A model generated the notes under the pieces. It worked only from the letters and a program-made list of their open reading frames with translations, was not told the origin of the DNA and did no database searches. 64,000 nucleotides of DNA, taken from assembly GCA_007644065.1 (NCBI GenBank), contig VJWN01000034.1, forward strand, positions 129,107-193,106, given 5' to 3'. Position numbers and translations under genes: made by a program. Origin of the DNA: Margaritispora aquatica (lineage: Eukaryota > Ascomycota > Leotiomycetes > Helotiales > Discinellaceae). Numbering within the stretch: the stretch's first letter is position 1; each line of letters starts with the position of its first letter. Of the stretch, positions 1-11,216 are shown in pieces.

Positions 1-298
1 GAGGTGCAAGTGAGTTGGTAAAAGTTGGGACGTGTCGGTTGGATTGTTTGGATTGTACCGTGTTCGGTGAAAGGAGAAATGTTGTAGAAGCTCATTGAAT
101 AGAGAGGAGTAGGATTGAGTGGAACTGTACGAAGTGTGAATGAGGCGAACTAAACTCGCCTGATCCCACTCGTCGCTTCCTTTCAATTTCATTGTTTAAC
201 TTCATCGTCATTTCCTCCTGCATGAATCTCTACCTAACACTATACCTTTCAAGTTTCTCATCATAAAGACGAAACCAAATCAAATAAAACACAACACA

Positions 299-1219
299 AT
301 GTCTCATTCCGAGATCCCTCCCAGGCAAATTCTCACCCCCTCGATCCTCCCGAAAGCCAACAAAGTCATCTTCTCCGACGCCTCATTCTTCACGTCAAAC
401 CCCCCATCCCTTCCAACACCCACTGACATTCGGGAAAATAACAAACCAGGGCCCACCACTCATCAATCCAAATTCGCCTACTTCCCCAGTCTGAATCTAT
501 GTGTCAAGTACGGTCCCAACGTCACAGTAGCAGAAGGACAATGTCTTTGGGCTGTCAGGTATTTGTGTCCGAGTGTACCGGTTCCAGAGATCTATGCCTG
601 GTGTGAAGACCAGGGAGAGACGTTTCTCTACATGCAGTTCATTCAAGGGAAGACGTTGAAGGAGGAATGGAGCGGGTTGGAGGATGAGGAGAGATATTTC
701 GTTTGTACACAGTTGAGAAAGATCTTTGATAATTTGAGATCATTGAAGCAAGATCCTAGTGATCTATTTATTGGTTAGTTTGTCGAGGTGTTTGGAATTA
801 CGCTGATGGAACTAGGTACAATCAACCGCCAACCAGCACAAGACCACACATTCGCTTCCAATCCTCCAAAGGGTATATTCACTACGGTCCCCGAATTTCA
901 CACATGGTTTTCTGGCGTTGAACCTACAAACCTCGACTGTCCATGGCGGTTGGGTCTTCTAGATAACTCACCTATCGTTTTCACACACGCGGATCTGAGT
1001 CGCAATAATATCATGATCTCATGGGAGAATGAGACACCTCGAATCGTTGCAATTTTGGATTGGCATCAGGCTGGTTGGTATCCGGCACCATGGGAGTTTT
1101 ATAAAACGGTTTGGAGGATGACTACAGGAGGTTGGAAAATGGGCCTTATTTTGGAGTTTTTGGAGGCTTTTAGGGGTGGTGTCTGTTGGAAAAAGTTTAT
1201 GGATAAGTTTGGTAATTGA
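299..1219 (+). CDS. APH-family phosphotransferase (aminoglycoside phosphotransferase/kinase-like fold)
   Basis: Two exons, 299-773 and 816-1219, joined over a 42-bp GTTAGT...CTAG intron; the model is open for 292 aa. The catalytic-loop motif HADLSRNNI lies at about residues 216-224, and ILDW at about 238-241 replaces the DFG motif, as in the APH/choline-kinase family. An N-lobe segment (about 55-120) carries the expected YLCPSVPVPEIYAW and LYMQFIQGKTL stretches. Such fungal proteins are large families of small-molecule kinases of unknown substrate and are probably cytosolic. The start ATG is the first in frame and follows an A-rich leader. The intron is at the short end for this genome. The antibiotic-resistance label of the Pfam family should not be read as function here. 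Confidence 0.85.
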
Positions 1220-1755
1220 GTAGTGTTAGTATTGGTATATTATAGTGAAGTATTTCATACTTTGAGTTCTGTATAACTGTTTAGTCGACTTGATAGATTT
1301 TGTTTTATCTTTCTCTACCATCATTTCTAGTATAAAGCTCGCTCAAATCAAGTCATAAACTAGACGCGCTCTTACATTATGAGACTCTATTCAATAGAAT
1401 TGCTCCCATATGTGTTCTCGTTGTCGTTGAGGTTTATGTTTATATTCTGTGTTTAGCGAGACACACTGAACTCTGCTGAAGGAAAGAATGCAAAGACTCA
1501 AGATAGCAAATGTTACTCATCTTATACTCAGTTTTTTTATTGTCTTCTAAGACCATATACTCTCAAGATTAAAATCCAAAGAGAGAGAGACAGAGATAAA
1601 TACGAATCCGATCCATTCCGTCAGCCGGGATTCGGAAACCCGAACCCCGCCACTCTCTTTTATGACCTCCCAACACCCACCTCCATTCTCCGGACTCAAA
1701 ATCTCAATTCCGCCGTCAATTTCTTATACCTGTATGTCAAAGTCACTTGCGAATC
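1220..1755. other. Intergenic region upstream of the Zn2Cys6 regulator
   Basis: Holds the 3' flank of the phosphotransferase gene and the promoter of the regulator. A short GA-rich run (about 1580-1600) is the only low-complexity stretch. No convincing ORF was seen on either strand. Confidence 0.6.
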
Positions 1756-4039
1756 ATGGCTAGCACACCCTCTTCGAATTCAAAAACCGGTTCGGTCCCG
1801 TTGAAAGCCGCGCAATATGGACGGGCGTGTGCCGGATGTGCGAAAGCGAAATGTAGATGCTTGACGAGGAGTGGAAGTGTGGCTTGTGAAAGGTGAGTGA
1901 TTGTTTGATGGTAAGACTCTGTTGAGACAGGTTCTGATGTTGGTTAGATGTATAAGACTAAAGATATCTTGCGTTTCGTCCGATATTACGAGGAAACGAG
2001 CTACAAAATCAGTAGTGAATGCGAGACTGGAAGAGAAAGTCGATGGAATTCTATCTTTGCTCAAATCTCATTCTACACCTGATACTCACTCTACGCCTGA
2101 CTCTCACTCTATCACGGCATCTGAGAGTGGAAAGGGAACGGACTTCTCGCTTCATGGATTGGAGTTTCGCTTGCATGACGATGCTGATGGTGATCGAGAT
2201 GTGGCGTCTGAGGCTGCAGCGACACTTGATACGAATATTAGGAATTTTGCAAATTTTAGCTTCATGGGTACGGCATCAGCTGAAGATTCGTTGGATGTTC
2301 AATCGAAAGGAAATTCCTATACCTCGCATTCATCTCCTTGGTCGCAATGTAATACGCCATTGTCATCGAGATCATCAACTTTTGAGCTACAGATATCACC
2401 TGAAGACGCTGACAGATACCTTCACTATTTTCGTACCGAGTTCTTACCTGGCTTTGCTTTTGTTCATATAAATCAACACACTACAACGAGGGAGCTCGAA
2501 CAAACGAGGCCTTTCTTGTTTCTTGCTATCATGACGGTCGCGTCACCCTCGGCTACTGTTTCGCCACAGAGAAAAAGATTGGGAGATGAGATTAAGCGGC
2601 GAGTTGCAAGGGAAATACTTTCTGATCAGGAGGGGAATCTGGATGTATTTCTCGGTTTGCTTGTCTTTCTTACTTGGTTAGCTGATACCTTTTATCTGGT
2701 GATTAGAGTATTGATTTGAATCCAGGGGACATGATCAACTTCTCGCTACGCATCTTGCTTCGAGATTCACCCAATTAGCCATCTCAATGATGTTTGATTT
2801 ACGTCTGAACAAACCACCTTCAAAAGAGACGGCTACGTATTCGATTTTCAATCTTGGTGCTCATGATGGGAAGGGACATTTGGAGAGGACGATGGAGGAA
2901 AGGAGAGCGCTGCTTGGATGTTGGATGTTGAGCTCATTGTATGTGATTTGGAGCATTAATTTACTTTGAGTGTCTCGCACAATACATTTTACCCACACTA
3001 ATTCGATCATCTAGTACGTCTTGGTATTTCGTCAAGATAGACCCCCTGCAATGGACATCATATATGGATGAATGTGTCGATATGCTTTCTGCAAATCCCG
3101 AATGCCCAGCTGATACAGTCTTCGTGGCACAAATCCGTCTTCAACTTCTAGCTGAGAAGACTGCGCAATTTGCTTCGTCAATTTCGAAAATTGGGCTCGG
3201 TGGATCGGAGAACGTGAAAGCGTCGGTACCGTTTTATATTCATGCTTTGAATGCTGAGTTAAATCAGATCAAGCGAGGAATATCTGCTGTCGATCAGGAA
3301 AATGGTATGCTTTCCCCATGGTCTCGTTATTTGGATGGCAGTCGTGGAGGCAAGACTAACAGCCACAGTAACTCTCCAATCCTACATCCACCACACCAGC
3401 CTCTCCATATCCGCCCTCGCCCTCTCCCCAACATCAGCACTTACATCCCCCGCATCATTTCTAACAACCAGCTCACGACTCGCCTCACTGACACTCTGTC
3501 TCACATCCCTCGCCCAATTCTTCACTCTCTATTTCGCCATTCCTCCAACATCATACCCCACTCTCGCCTTCCCACGCTTCACGCATCTTGCACACTCAAT
3601 AGTTGTGCTATATCACTTGACTGTGCTGGAGGAGGAGGGTTGGAACAGGAGAGGTGTTAAGGAGGTATGTGATGTTGAAGATGTGTTGAGAGGCTTGGTG
3701 GGTATTTTTGGGCAAATGACTGCTGGGGATGGGGTAAAGGCGGGGCCTGGGGAGATTAATATGCCTGCTAAATTGGCTTGGATATTTGAGAGAGCCGGGG
3801 TGTGGGTCAGAGGGAAGCTGGCTGTTATTGAGGCGAAAGAGAGAGTTGCTGATGGTATTGTGAATGGGAATGTCGTAGAGGGAACGGTGAGTCAGGAAGA
3901 TGTTTTTGGTGGTTTAGGAATAGGAGATGGTGTTGGTACAGGACTGGATTTTGGAGGGGAGGATGTTGCGATGATGAATGCGTTTGATGACGCGTGGTTG
4001 AGTGATGTTCTTGGGCCGTGGAGTTATGACTTCATGTGA
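1756..4039 (+). CDS. Zn2Cys6 fungal-type transcription factor
   Basis: Five exons: 1756-1892, 1948-2676, 2726-2938, 3015-3304 and 3369-4039; 679 aa. The N-terminal binuclear zinc cluster has cysteines at residues 25, 28, 35, 44, 47 and 54 (C-x2-C-x6-C-x8-C-x2-C-x6-C), with a seventh Cys at 33. The first intron splits the zinc cluster between the fourth and fifth ligand Cys, a common fungal arrangement that supports the splice model. A short linker-dimerisation region follows (NARLEEKVDGIL), then a Ser/Thr-rich stretch and a fungal_trans-like middle region (HYFRTEFLPGFAFVHI; later LGCWMLSS and TSWYF) and an acidic C-terminus. Expected role: nuclear DNA-binding regulator of a metabolic pathway. 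Targets cannot be read from the sequence; nearby metabolic genes are more than 9 kb away. Confidence 0.9.
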
Positions 4040-4849
4040 ATTTTTAGCTGGAGATATGGAGGTTCTCAAAGATTGAGTTTGAGAGTGTAACATAAGAAGA
4101 AGACTGTCTTCTGGTAGAGGTGTTTGATTAGACGTGCTAGATCTCTACTCTGTTCATAGAATTGATTGTAAAATATGAAACCATCACTGCTCTTCGAGGG
4201 TTAAAGCGTCAGATCTTGAGTTGAAGCATTACCAGCGGATATATCTCTTACTAGCACAGAGAGTTATGCGTGGTAGACATGCAGTCTCGTTATGTCAGAG
4301 CTCGCTTAACTCAGCGCATCTGACGTGTGAAATGACTTGATAATAAGATTGATTTATGGGAGGTATTTGTATTCTTAGCTTCTTTTGCAGCTGAAGTATC
4401 TCAAAAAATCACTTTGAACTGCAGTCGAACAGTGATGACGCAAGTTCGGTGCAAAATTTTCAACTTCAAACCTTATGTCAGGACGAAGACAGGGTCTTCG
4501 AGGCTGTAATTCCGCTTCAATAGGAAAAGTTTAATGCTTAACTTGCAACCCTTGTCTCCTGATATGAATAGCTTGTGTGAGAAAGATGGCGTAAACGTGT
4601 CGAATGCTAATAACGTGCCAGTGACTACAGGCAAGAAAACAAAATTGATTGTGAATAGCGTCATGCATATTCTGCCAAGATATACTCACCAGCCTGATGA
4701 TAATAGATAGACATTGAAATTTTTATAACGAACACTGCCCGCTTACCTTTTTATAGTGAACCATATTCATTCACTATCCGAATATTCAGCCAAGTATTAC
4801 TGAGGCACTATCTTCTTCATCCTCAAAATCTCCAGACAATTTTGATATC
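4040..4849. other. Intergenic region
   Basis: About 0.8 kb between the regulator and the DUF3237 gene. I see only scattered short open frames with no family signal and no clear repeats. Confidence 0.5.
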
Positions 4850-5396
4850 ATGACTCCAAGACTTGAAAAATGCTTCATCATGCGAGCCTACCTCGACAAG
4901 GCAGACACACTTGATCTAAAGACGATTCGAAATGGAGCAAATAGAATGATTATTCCCATCACACATGGCACCGTCGAGGGCTCTGGACTGAGTGCAAAGA
5001 TCACACAAGGTGGAAGTGACTGGCTTGAGGTTCGTTAATACTAATCCACAAGCTAATCAGATATCTCCAGCTAACAAAATCTAGCAAGATACAAAGCTCA
5101 ACATAGCCTATATCAACGTCCGTACACAAGCTCGCTCGAGTGAAGGCCACGCATTGTATTTCCACTACAAGGGCGTATTGAAGATTGACGAAGCATCTGG
5201 AAAAGTCCTCACTTGGGCAGCAGATGCTAAGACGACGGAGTTTGGTGATCATGAGTGTTTTGTTGCACCGATGATTGAGACAAGCGATGAGAAGTTCAAG
5301 TGGGTGGAGAGTAGTTTGTTTGTAGGAGAAGCGCGGTTTGTCGTTGATGATGGTGGGTCGGCTATTGAGTATCAGATTTTTAAGGTTGTTAATTGA
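4850..5396 (+). CDS. DUF3237 (UPF0311) family protein
   Basis: Two exons, 4850-5029 and 5085-5396, with a phase-0 55-bp intron (GTTCGT...ATCTAG); 163 aa, the normal size of the family. Recognised from the family pattern of an N-terminal strand block, the segment IPITHGTVEGSG (about residues 36-47), LNIAYINVR shortly after the exon junction, GHALYFHYKGVL, and a C-terminal half ending in SSLFVGEARF and IEYQIFKV. DUF3237 proteins form a small beta-barrel; most are uncharacterised and some are encoded beside aromatic or secondary-metabolism enzymes. No signal peptide, so probably cytosolic. There is no obvious operon-like partner here; the nearest gene is the Zn2Cys6 regulator 0.8 kb upstream. 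Confidence 0.85.
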
Positions 5397-5749
5397 GCTA
5401 TGGGTGAGTGGGAAAGTAATGCCACTTTAGACAGGTAGCTTGCGAGACATGTCCTAATATTCTTCCAATAGATACAAGCGATGTGGTACGAAAATGTGTA
5501 GTTGCCAAATTAGGCATAGTGTTACCCGTAGGATGCTACTTGGGAATAGCTTCATTTTTCGAATACATGATATACATTAGATGTAGACCTACACACGTCA
5601 GCTGCCTATTTGCTTCTATCCTCATTGATTCCAGTCGTTGACGAGGAATCCTTTACTTCCCGAATCACTCCAGCGACCAATAGCAAAACGAGGCCAATCG
5701 AGACACCCCTCCCAGTCAAACAAGCACATCTGCCAATAGTCCAAACACA

Positions 5750-6077
5750 ATGGCAGAGCCTGGAGATGCCTTTACAGATATGCTTTTGACGAATTTCGAT
5801 GAATTCACGCTCGAAATAGAGAAATGGACGAGCATTCTCTTGGGAAAGCAGTTTGTCATGAAGTCCCAAGATGGACGCACAATCTATGAACCACAGGATT
5901 CAAAGGTCTACCTAGAGTCTTGTTCTTGACAGAGATCCTGACTGCTTGCAGATCCATATGCCATCTTTATCGAGAACCATTCTGTTCGGTGATAGCGAGA
6001 CAGAAGACTTCATCTCAGATCGATTAACCATCTACATGACCGAGGATTTGAAGGTCTATGGTTTATATTTTGGTTGA
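5750..6077 (+). CDS. Possible small two-exon hypothetical protein, or relic
   Basis: ATG at 5750. Exon 1 (5750-5905) joins exon 2 (5952-6077) through a 46-bp intron with a good branch point and acceptor (CTGAC, then CTTGCAG) and stays open for 93 codons. The predicted product is acidic with natural-looking composition (for example FDEFTLEIEKWTSILLGKQF), but matches no family I know. The second exon ends at another AAG/GTCTA donor-like site, so the real gene may continue downstream, where both strands hold long open frames (6100-6561). It could equally be a decayed gene. Low confidence. Confidence 0.3.
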
Positions 6078-7472
6078 ATGGCACCATGACCAGCCTTCTC
6101 TAGGCTGTAGCCAGTTTGGAGATCTCCTCTGTGCCTCGACTGCCAATTATACCCACCTTCTGCTGGCTGTCTCTCACAATCGACTCGAATATCGTTGGAG
6201 CCGCATCTTCCTCGACAACCTTTTGTTTGGTGTCGGTCTCTTCTACATCAAGCATTTGGTCCGTACCCAGGATCGTAGCAACTATTATCTCTGCCTCTAA
6301 GAGCGGGGTTGTTCTCGATATTTGTCATCCAGCTTGAACATGATCACGGTGAACATCTTGACAAAGCTAGGGGAGATCGGCAGGAGGTCAGCAGCCTATT
6401 TACACTTTGGAAATTCGGCGTCCAAGATATCTGTCCTCTACTACTCCATTGGCGGTTCTCGCGTCAATTCCCAAGTCGAGTCCGTGGAGAAAGTGGGATA
6501 TATTATATCGTCATCGCCACAGCTGATTCAATTCACTACTTCATATCCAATAACGCTCTAGCCTTGCATTTCTTAGTGCAGTCGAAATCCTGGGACTCGG
6601 TTCCACAGATCAACATGCATTGACCCCGCAGTCATGTCAACGCAACCCCACGCATGCCACGACATCAATGAAAGCTAGTCAACACACATCCCGTGGTTTA
6701 GAACTGAGTTTTTGGGTATAAAGAAACGAGCGCATGTTCAACACCGCGCCGAACTCGGGTACTTAATTTTTGAGTTTGTACAATTCATGGTCAGAGGGAG
6801 GGTGATTGAAATGCACGGCTGGAGTAAAGACATGAGAATATACTTGCACTCAGCCGAAGATTAGTGCATAGAAGTTTTCTGGTTACTGCTTTGCCTCAAG
6901 ACAATCGAATGCTTTGGAAAGTTTCTAGCATCTGCCTCCAGTTCGGAGGACGAGGTTGAATGTCTCAGAAGCACAGTAGTTCCTGCACTTCACATTTTCT
7001 GCAGCACCAAGTGGGATGCTCCCAAACCAACCTGCAGTAACACTGCATTTCTTCAACATGGTGCTTTGGTATTCGCCAATTCATGATGTGTCTCGTGTGC
7101 AAATATCCAAAGATGTCCTGATACGTCAATTGAGGCCGGCGAATGTTCGAATTAGAGGAGCGACTGACCGTGGTGGAGCTGCGTATCTACCTAAAGTGTG
7201 GGAGGGAAGAGGTGAATTCACCACGTGCACCTTGATCATAATATCAACTTGTAAATTTACTGCTATGGCGCGTATCTTGCCGTATCCCCCACCATTTCAC
7301 CGCTCATCAATTGTGTCTGACTGTTTAACTTGTCGAATATAAAGTGCCTACTGCATACCAATTTTCCAGCAAGCAACATCATCTTAATATATCTTTATCT
7401 TTATCAAAACACTTCTCTTCAGCACGCAGTACTTTTACTACCTTGACCTTCATTTCATCTTAATTGATCGAA
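6078..7472. other. Unresolved region with overlapping open frames, then a promoter
   Basis: Between 6.1 and 6.6 kb there are coding-like open frames on the plus strand (6322-6561) and on the minus strand (about 6330 down to 6100, lacking an ATG). Neither could be spliced into a convincing gene. From 6.65 to 7.47 kb the sequence looks non-coding and should hold the promoter of the repeat-rich protein gene. Confidence 0.4.
7338..7343 (+). promoter_or_regulatory. TATA-like element of the repeat-rich acidic protein gene
   Basis: TATAAA 130 bp before the ATG at 7473, followed by a pyrimidine-rich stretch (TCTTTATCTTTATC, CTTCTCTTC) typical of active fungal promoters. Assignment by position only. 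Confidence 0.4.
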
Positions 7473-9098
7473 ATGTCTGACCAACTTGATGCCCGTGAGG
7501 CTGCTGTAAGTCGTCATCTGACAATTAGTGTTCGAATCTAATGATTTAGGTTACTCTGAGAGAGCAAAATGTGACCGCCCGTGAAGTGGCACTGGATGCT
7601 CGTGAAGCAGCTATTTCAGCTCGTGAAGCAGCTCTTGAAACCTCATCAGAGCAAGTCCCAGTCGCTGAGCAAGCCATTGAGGCACCAGTTGAAGAACCAG
7701 CTCCTGTAGAGGAGGCTTCAGTTGAGGAGGCTACGCCTGTGGTAAGTTATGCGTTGCTGAATGTGAAGCATGATGCCGACTGACCCCAATAGGTCGAGGC
7801 TGCAGCTGTTGAGGAACCTACAGTCGTCTCTGCTGAAGGGCCAGCCCCCATCGTTGCTGAGGATTCAAGCGAGGCACCAACAGAAGCCACTCCAGTTTCT
7901 TTGGAGGAGGTTGAGCAAAAGCCAATCGAATCATCTTCAGAAGTTCAAGAAGTGATATCGGAGGCACCTGTTGAAGAAAGCTCAGTTCCAGTTGAACAAA
8001 CTACTTTGGAGGAGCCATCAGTAGTTGTAAGTTCATTCCTTGTATTGTCATGACTTTAAACTTGAACGCTTGAGTGCTAATGCCAGGCTAGGAAGAGGTT
8101 GCACAGGCCATCGAGAAACCAGTCGCAGCTCCAGTCGAGGAAGAGTCTGCTCCAGTTGTAAGAAATTCATACTCTTTCAAGTTGAGCTAGTAAGCTGACT
8201 TTGACTCTAGGAAGAAACCTCGAGAAGCATTGAGGAACCTACCAGTTTGATTGAAGAAATATCTGCACCAGCTGAAGAGGCTTCTGTCCCGGTTGAGACT
8301 TCTCCAGAAGTTGATCAGCCCACCGAAGTCTCAATTGAGACTGAATCTACTCCTAGCATAGAACCCGAATCTCAGAAGGAAGAAATAACTCTGTCATCTG
8401 AGGAGACTTCCGCGCCAGGTGCAGAGTCAATCCCAACTGCTACAGAGGAAGAGACTTCTGCATCAGTTGAAGAGGCATCAACATCGATTGAGGAGGCATC
8501 CGCACCAATTGTGGAGACACCTGAATTAATCGAGGAGACTTCTGCCCCAGTGGAAGAGGCATCCGCACCAATTGTGGAGACACCTGAACCAATCGAGGAG
8601 GCATCTACACCAACCGAGGCAGCTACACCGGTTGAGGAGACTTCTGTTCCTATTGAGGAGACATCTGAGCCAATCGAGAATGCATCTGCCCCCGTGGTCG
8701 AGGCATCTGAACCGATTGAGGAATCTGTTGCACCAGTCGAAGAGTCATCTACACTCACCGGGGAATCAACTCTAGCCGCTGCCGAAGAGTCACCTGCATC
8801 TATAGATGAGACATCAGCACCAGTTGAGGAGCCAACCCCAGTTGTTACCGAGGAAGAGACTACTCAGGCTCCTTTTAAAGAGGAATTTGTTCAATTTGAG
8901 GCGCCCGTTCTCACAAAAGAGGCAGTCATTGAGCAAGTAGAGCATGTCAAGGAAGCTACCAAGGAGCCTGAGGTGGAAGCGAACGAGGTTGAGGAGTCTG
9001 CTCCAGTCCAGGAAGAGACACCTGTCGCTACCGAGCAAAATCCTGTTCAAGAGATGAAGAATGTTGTTAAGGCTGGATTGGGACGGTTGTTCAATTAA
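7473..9098 (+). CDS. Acidic Pro/Glu/Ala/Ser/Thr/Val-rich repeat protein
   Basis: Five exons: 7473-7505, 7550-7741, 7793-8026, 8092-8157 and 8211-9098; 470 aa; all four introns are phase 0. The N-terminus (residues 1-40) has DAREAA/SAREAAL repeats likely to form a short coiled coil. The rest is a low-complexity array of about 9-12-residue units of the type VEEASAPIVETPEPIE, strongly negative, with no signal peptide and no membrane segment. The C-terminus becomes more ordered (VIEQVEHVKEATKEP) and ends in NVVKAGLGRLFN. Exons 2-4 each end in a Pro-Val-Val-like sequence directly before the donor (CCTGTG, GTAGTT, CCAGTT) and the next exon restarts with Val-Glu or Glu-Glu, so introns mark repeat boundaries. 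No function known; intrinsically disordered by composition. A shortened relative lies at 10967. Confidence 0.85.
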
Positions 9099-9465
9099 TT
9101 ACATAATACTTGTTAATGGAATTTGCAGGTATGAAGTTAAATTCAGCAGGATTATGGACCGACGAGCATACGTTAAGCCTAAGCAGGATCCGAAAGATTT
9201 TCTTTGTTATTGTTTCGTTTGTCTTTTATATAGCATAGCCAGCACTTGTGTATGAGATTTCAATTGATGACTTTTGTTTGATCTCTGTATTAATTCATTA
9301 CCCTTCTCATTCTATCGCTGGTATTGTCGCAAAGCTAATCTAGCACCATCATTCGTCTCCTTCATCTTCATTAAAACGTCCGAATCTCCTCAATATCCAA
9401 ACCAGCCGTTCGTCAAGCCAGTGTATAGACATCGATCCCCTTCTCGAATTCATTCCATCATTTAT
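9099..9465. other. Convergent intergenic region
   Basis: 3' flanks of the repeat protein and of the minus-strand gene ending at 9466. No gene seen. Confidence 0.55.
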
Positions 9466-9840
9466 TCATAGCACTTGCAGCAGCACACTGACAGCCACAG
9501 CTAATAACACTACCTTCCCCGTCGCCGTCACCACATTATTCGCACCCGCCAAATGCCTTCCCACAATTGAAAACTGCCCCGTTTCATTCCCGGCATCATT
9601 CCTTGACAAACATGACGCCCAGCTAGTACCGTCACCAGACTGAGCAGGTAGCTGGCACCAGAAATAGCATCCTTCAGCGACGCGAACGAGGTTGGGTGAA
9701 CAGCATGCGGCCATGGGTGCGTAAGAGTTGTTGCGTGCGGGAATAAAGACTGTTGATATGTTGGAGGGGATGGATGGAAGTTGTTTGAAGTCGGGGAGTT
9801 GATTAGTTGGTGGACAGGTTGTATAGTTTGAAGTGGCCAT
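9466..9840 (-). CDS. Small Cys-containing protein with hydrophobic C-terminus
   Basis: Single exon, 124 aa, starting at the ATG at 9840; the frame is open further upstream but offers no other ATG. Five cysteines cluster in the middle and N-terminal part (TTCPPT; AACCSP; GCYFWC; SWASCLSR). Several N-glycosylation sequons (NYT, NIS, NNS, NET) and a C-terminal hydrophobic segment (KVVLLAVAVSVLLQVL) suggest an extracellular or lumenal domain held by a tail anchor or GPI signal. There is no N-terminal signal peptide in the ORF as it stands, which is odd for such a product; an unseen upstream exon could supply one. Family not recognised, though fungal proteins with a GCYFWCQLP-like segment and this architecture are common. 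Confidence 0.6.
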   Translation of the reverse strand: MATSNYTTCPPTNQLPDFKQLPSIPSNISTVFIPARNNSYAPMAACCSPNLVRVAEGCYFWCQLPAQSGDGTSWASCLSRNDAGNETGQFSIVGRHLAGANNVVTATGKVVLLAVAVSVLLQVL

Positions 9841-10966
9841 GATGAGATGAATTTTGGATGATTTGTTGTATATTGTGATGAGAGAGACTTCAATTGATGA
9901 TATTATGTGATGTGATAGCAAGATTGATAGAAGTAACACACGTTCAGTGATATCGGCACTGTAGAACGAGAAGTTAACCCATTAACAAGATATGACAAAG
10001 GACTCGGAGAATCCAGGGACATCGCTTATCCAATGCAAGTGATCTTGAGATCGGAGAATATTCCTAAAACAGATATACCGTGTGGCACAGCATGTGGATA
10101 CAGTCCTGAGGCAGATTTTCCTCACAAATACCATGAAATACAAGTAAGCCCTATCGTATCCAGATCCAATCCGACTTCCTAATCTCTTGGTCAAGTCTTG
10201 GATAGATAAGGAAAGCCTTGGCTTTTAAGCTTGAATTTGGTAGCCTTGTAGAATTTCAAGGTTGCTTGATTAGATTTCAGCTTGTCGCCGAGGGCTAAAT
10301 GATATTGCTGAGTATAAACTGGGCCTTTTGTATGTATTTGTTATTGTGAATTAGGTCGTTGTATGCCTCCGAGTTTGGTGCTGGGATTGGCTGTGGTGGA
10401 TCAAAATTCAACATTCGTACCTGGCTGTAATGATTCTATTTATCCTTCCCTCTCTATCCTGTGTTCAATTCTTTTCGTAGAATATTTACAAGAAACCTTT
10501 TGATGTATATGTTGCTCTGTATAAATGTATGTCCCTGATAGGTTTTCTCAATTGCCACGGCCTCGAATATACGCATAATCTAAACCCGCAAATCATCCAC
10601 TATGTTGCCCTTAAAATTCCTCTTTATAACAATGTAATACAAGTCTTTGAGTTCACTGCCACTAAGGCAGATAGCGTCTTACTGCTGACTGATTACAAGT
10701 GCATCTCGCTTAACATTTAGAGAGAGCCAATTCGCGGACTAGAGATATAGTCATCAATCCTGTTTTCAAAGCCCGTGCCGTCTTCAGATTCATATCCCGT
10801 GAGCCAACCGAATGAAGCTTGGAATTTTGGTTTTCTGGACATATATTATTTGTGCCTTATCCTCCAAGTTTTGGTTTTCACGAAAGTCTTTTCCATCTGA
10901 TCATTAAATCAAAGCGCAAATCACTTTCTATATTCAGTATTACCACAAGTGCTTTAAGTAGTCGAT
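9841..10966. other. Intergenic region
   Basis: About 1.1 kb of AT-rich sequence. Short open frames on both strands show no family resemblance. It probably contains the promoter for the short gene at 10967. Confidence 0.5.
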
Positions 10967-11184
10967 ATGCCCGAAGAGTCAGATACCAATGAGGCTACGG
11001 TCTGCCTAATGTAACCAGTACACGTCATTCAAGACTGACAACAAGCAAGCCGCCACAAGAGGAAGTCTCTGAGACTACCAAGGTACAAGAAGATCAAAGC
11101 TCCATTCCAGCTGAAGATGCCGAGTCGAAGATAAATGAAATAGTATATCTCTTCACGACTAAGTTTGAGATCAATGAATGCTAA
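10967..11184 (+). pseudogene. Truncated relative of the acidic repeat protein
   Basis: ATG at 10967 opens an 11-codon first exon (10967-10999) that ends in a phase-0 donor, as in the gene at 7473; compare MPEESDTNEAT with MSDQLDAREAA. A second exon from 11050 reads PPQEEVSETTKVQEDQSSIP, the same Pro/Glu/Ser/Thr style, and stops at 11184 (55 aa). An alternative reading removes a further intron (11143-11195) and stops at 11216. The acceptor at 11049 is AAG, which is weak. The match in exon length, phase and composition suggests a paralogue that lost its repeat array, or a small functional member. Inference, moderate to low confidence. Confidence 0.45.
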
Positions 11185-11216
11185 GTAGTGAGCAGGTCAG
11201 AGGTGTATACTCCTGA

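Noticed and set aside
299..1219. Antibiotic-resistance gene
   Set aside because: APH-fold proteins are abundant housekeeping or secondary kinases in fungi; nothing here points to drug resistance.
8372..8758. Minus-strand Ser/Ala/Gly/Val repeat frame
   Set aside because: Complement of the Glu/Pro repeat array; its regularity is inherited from the real coding strand.
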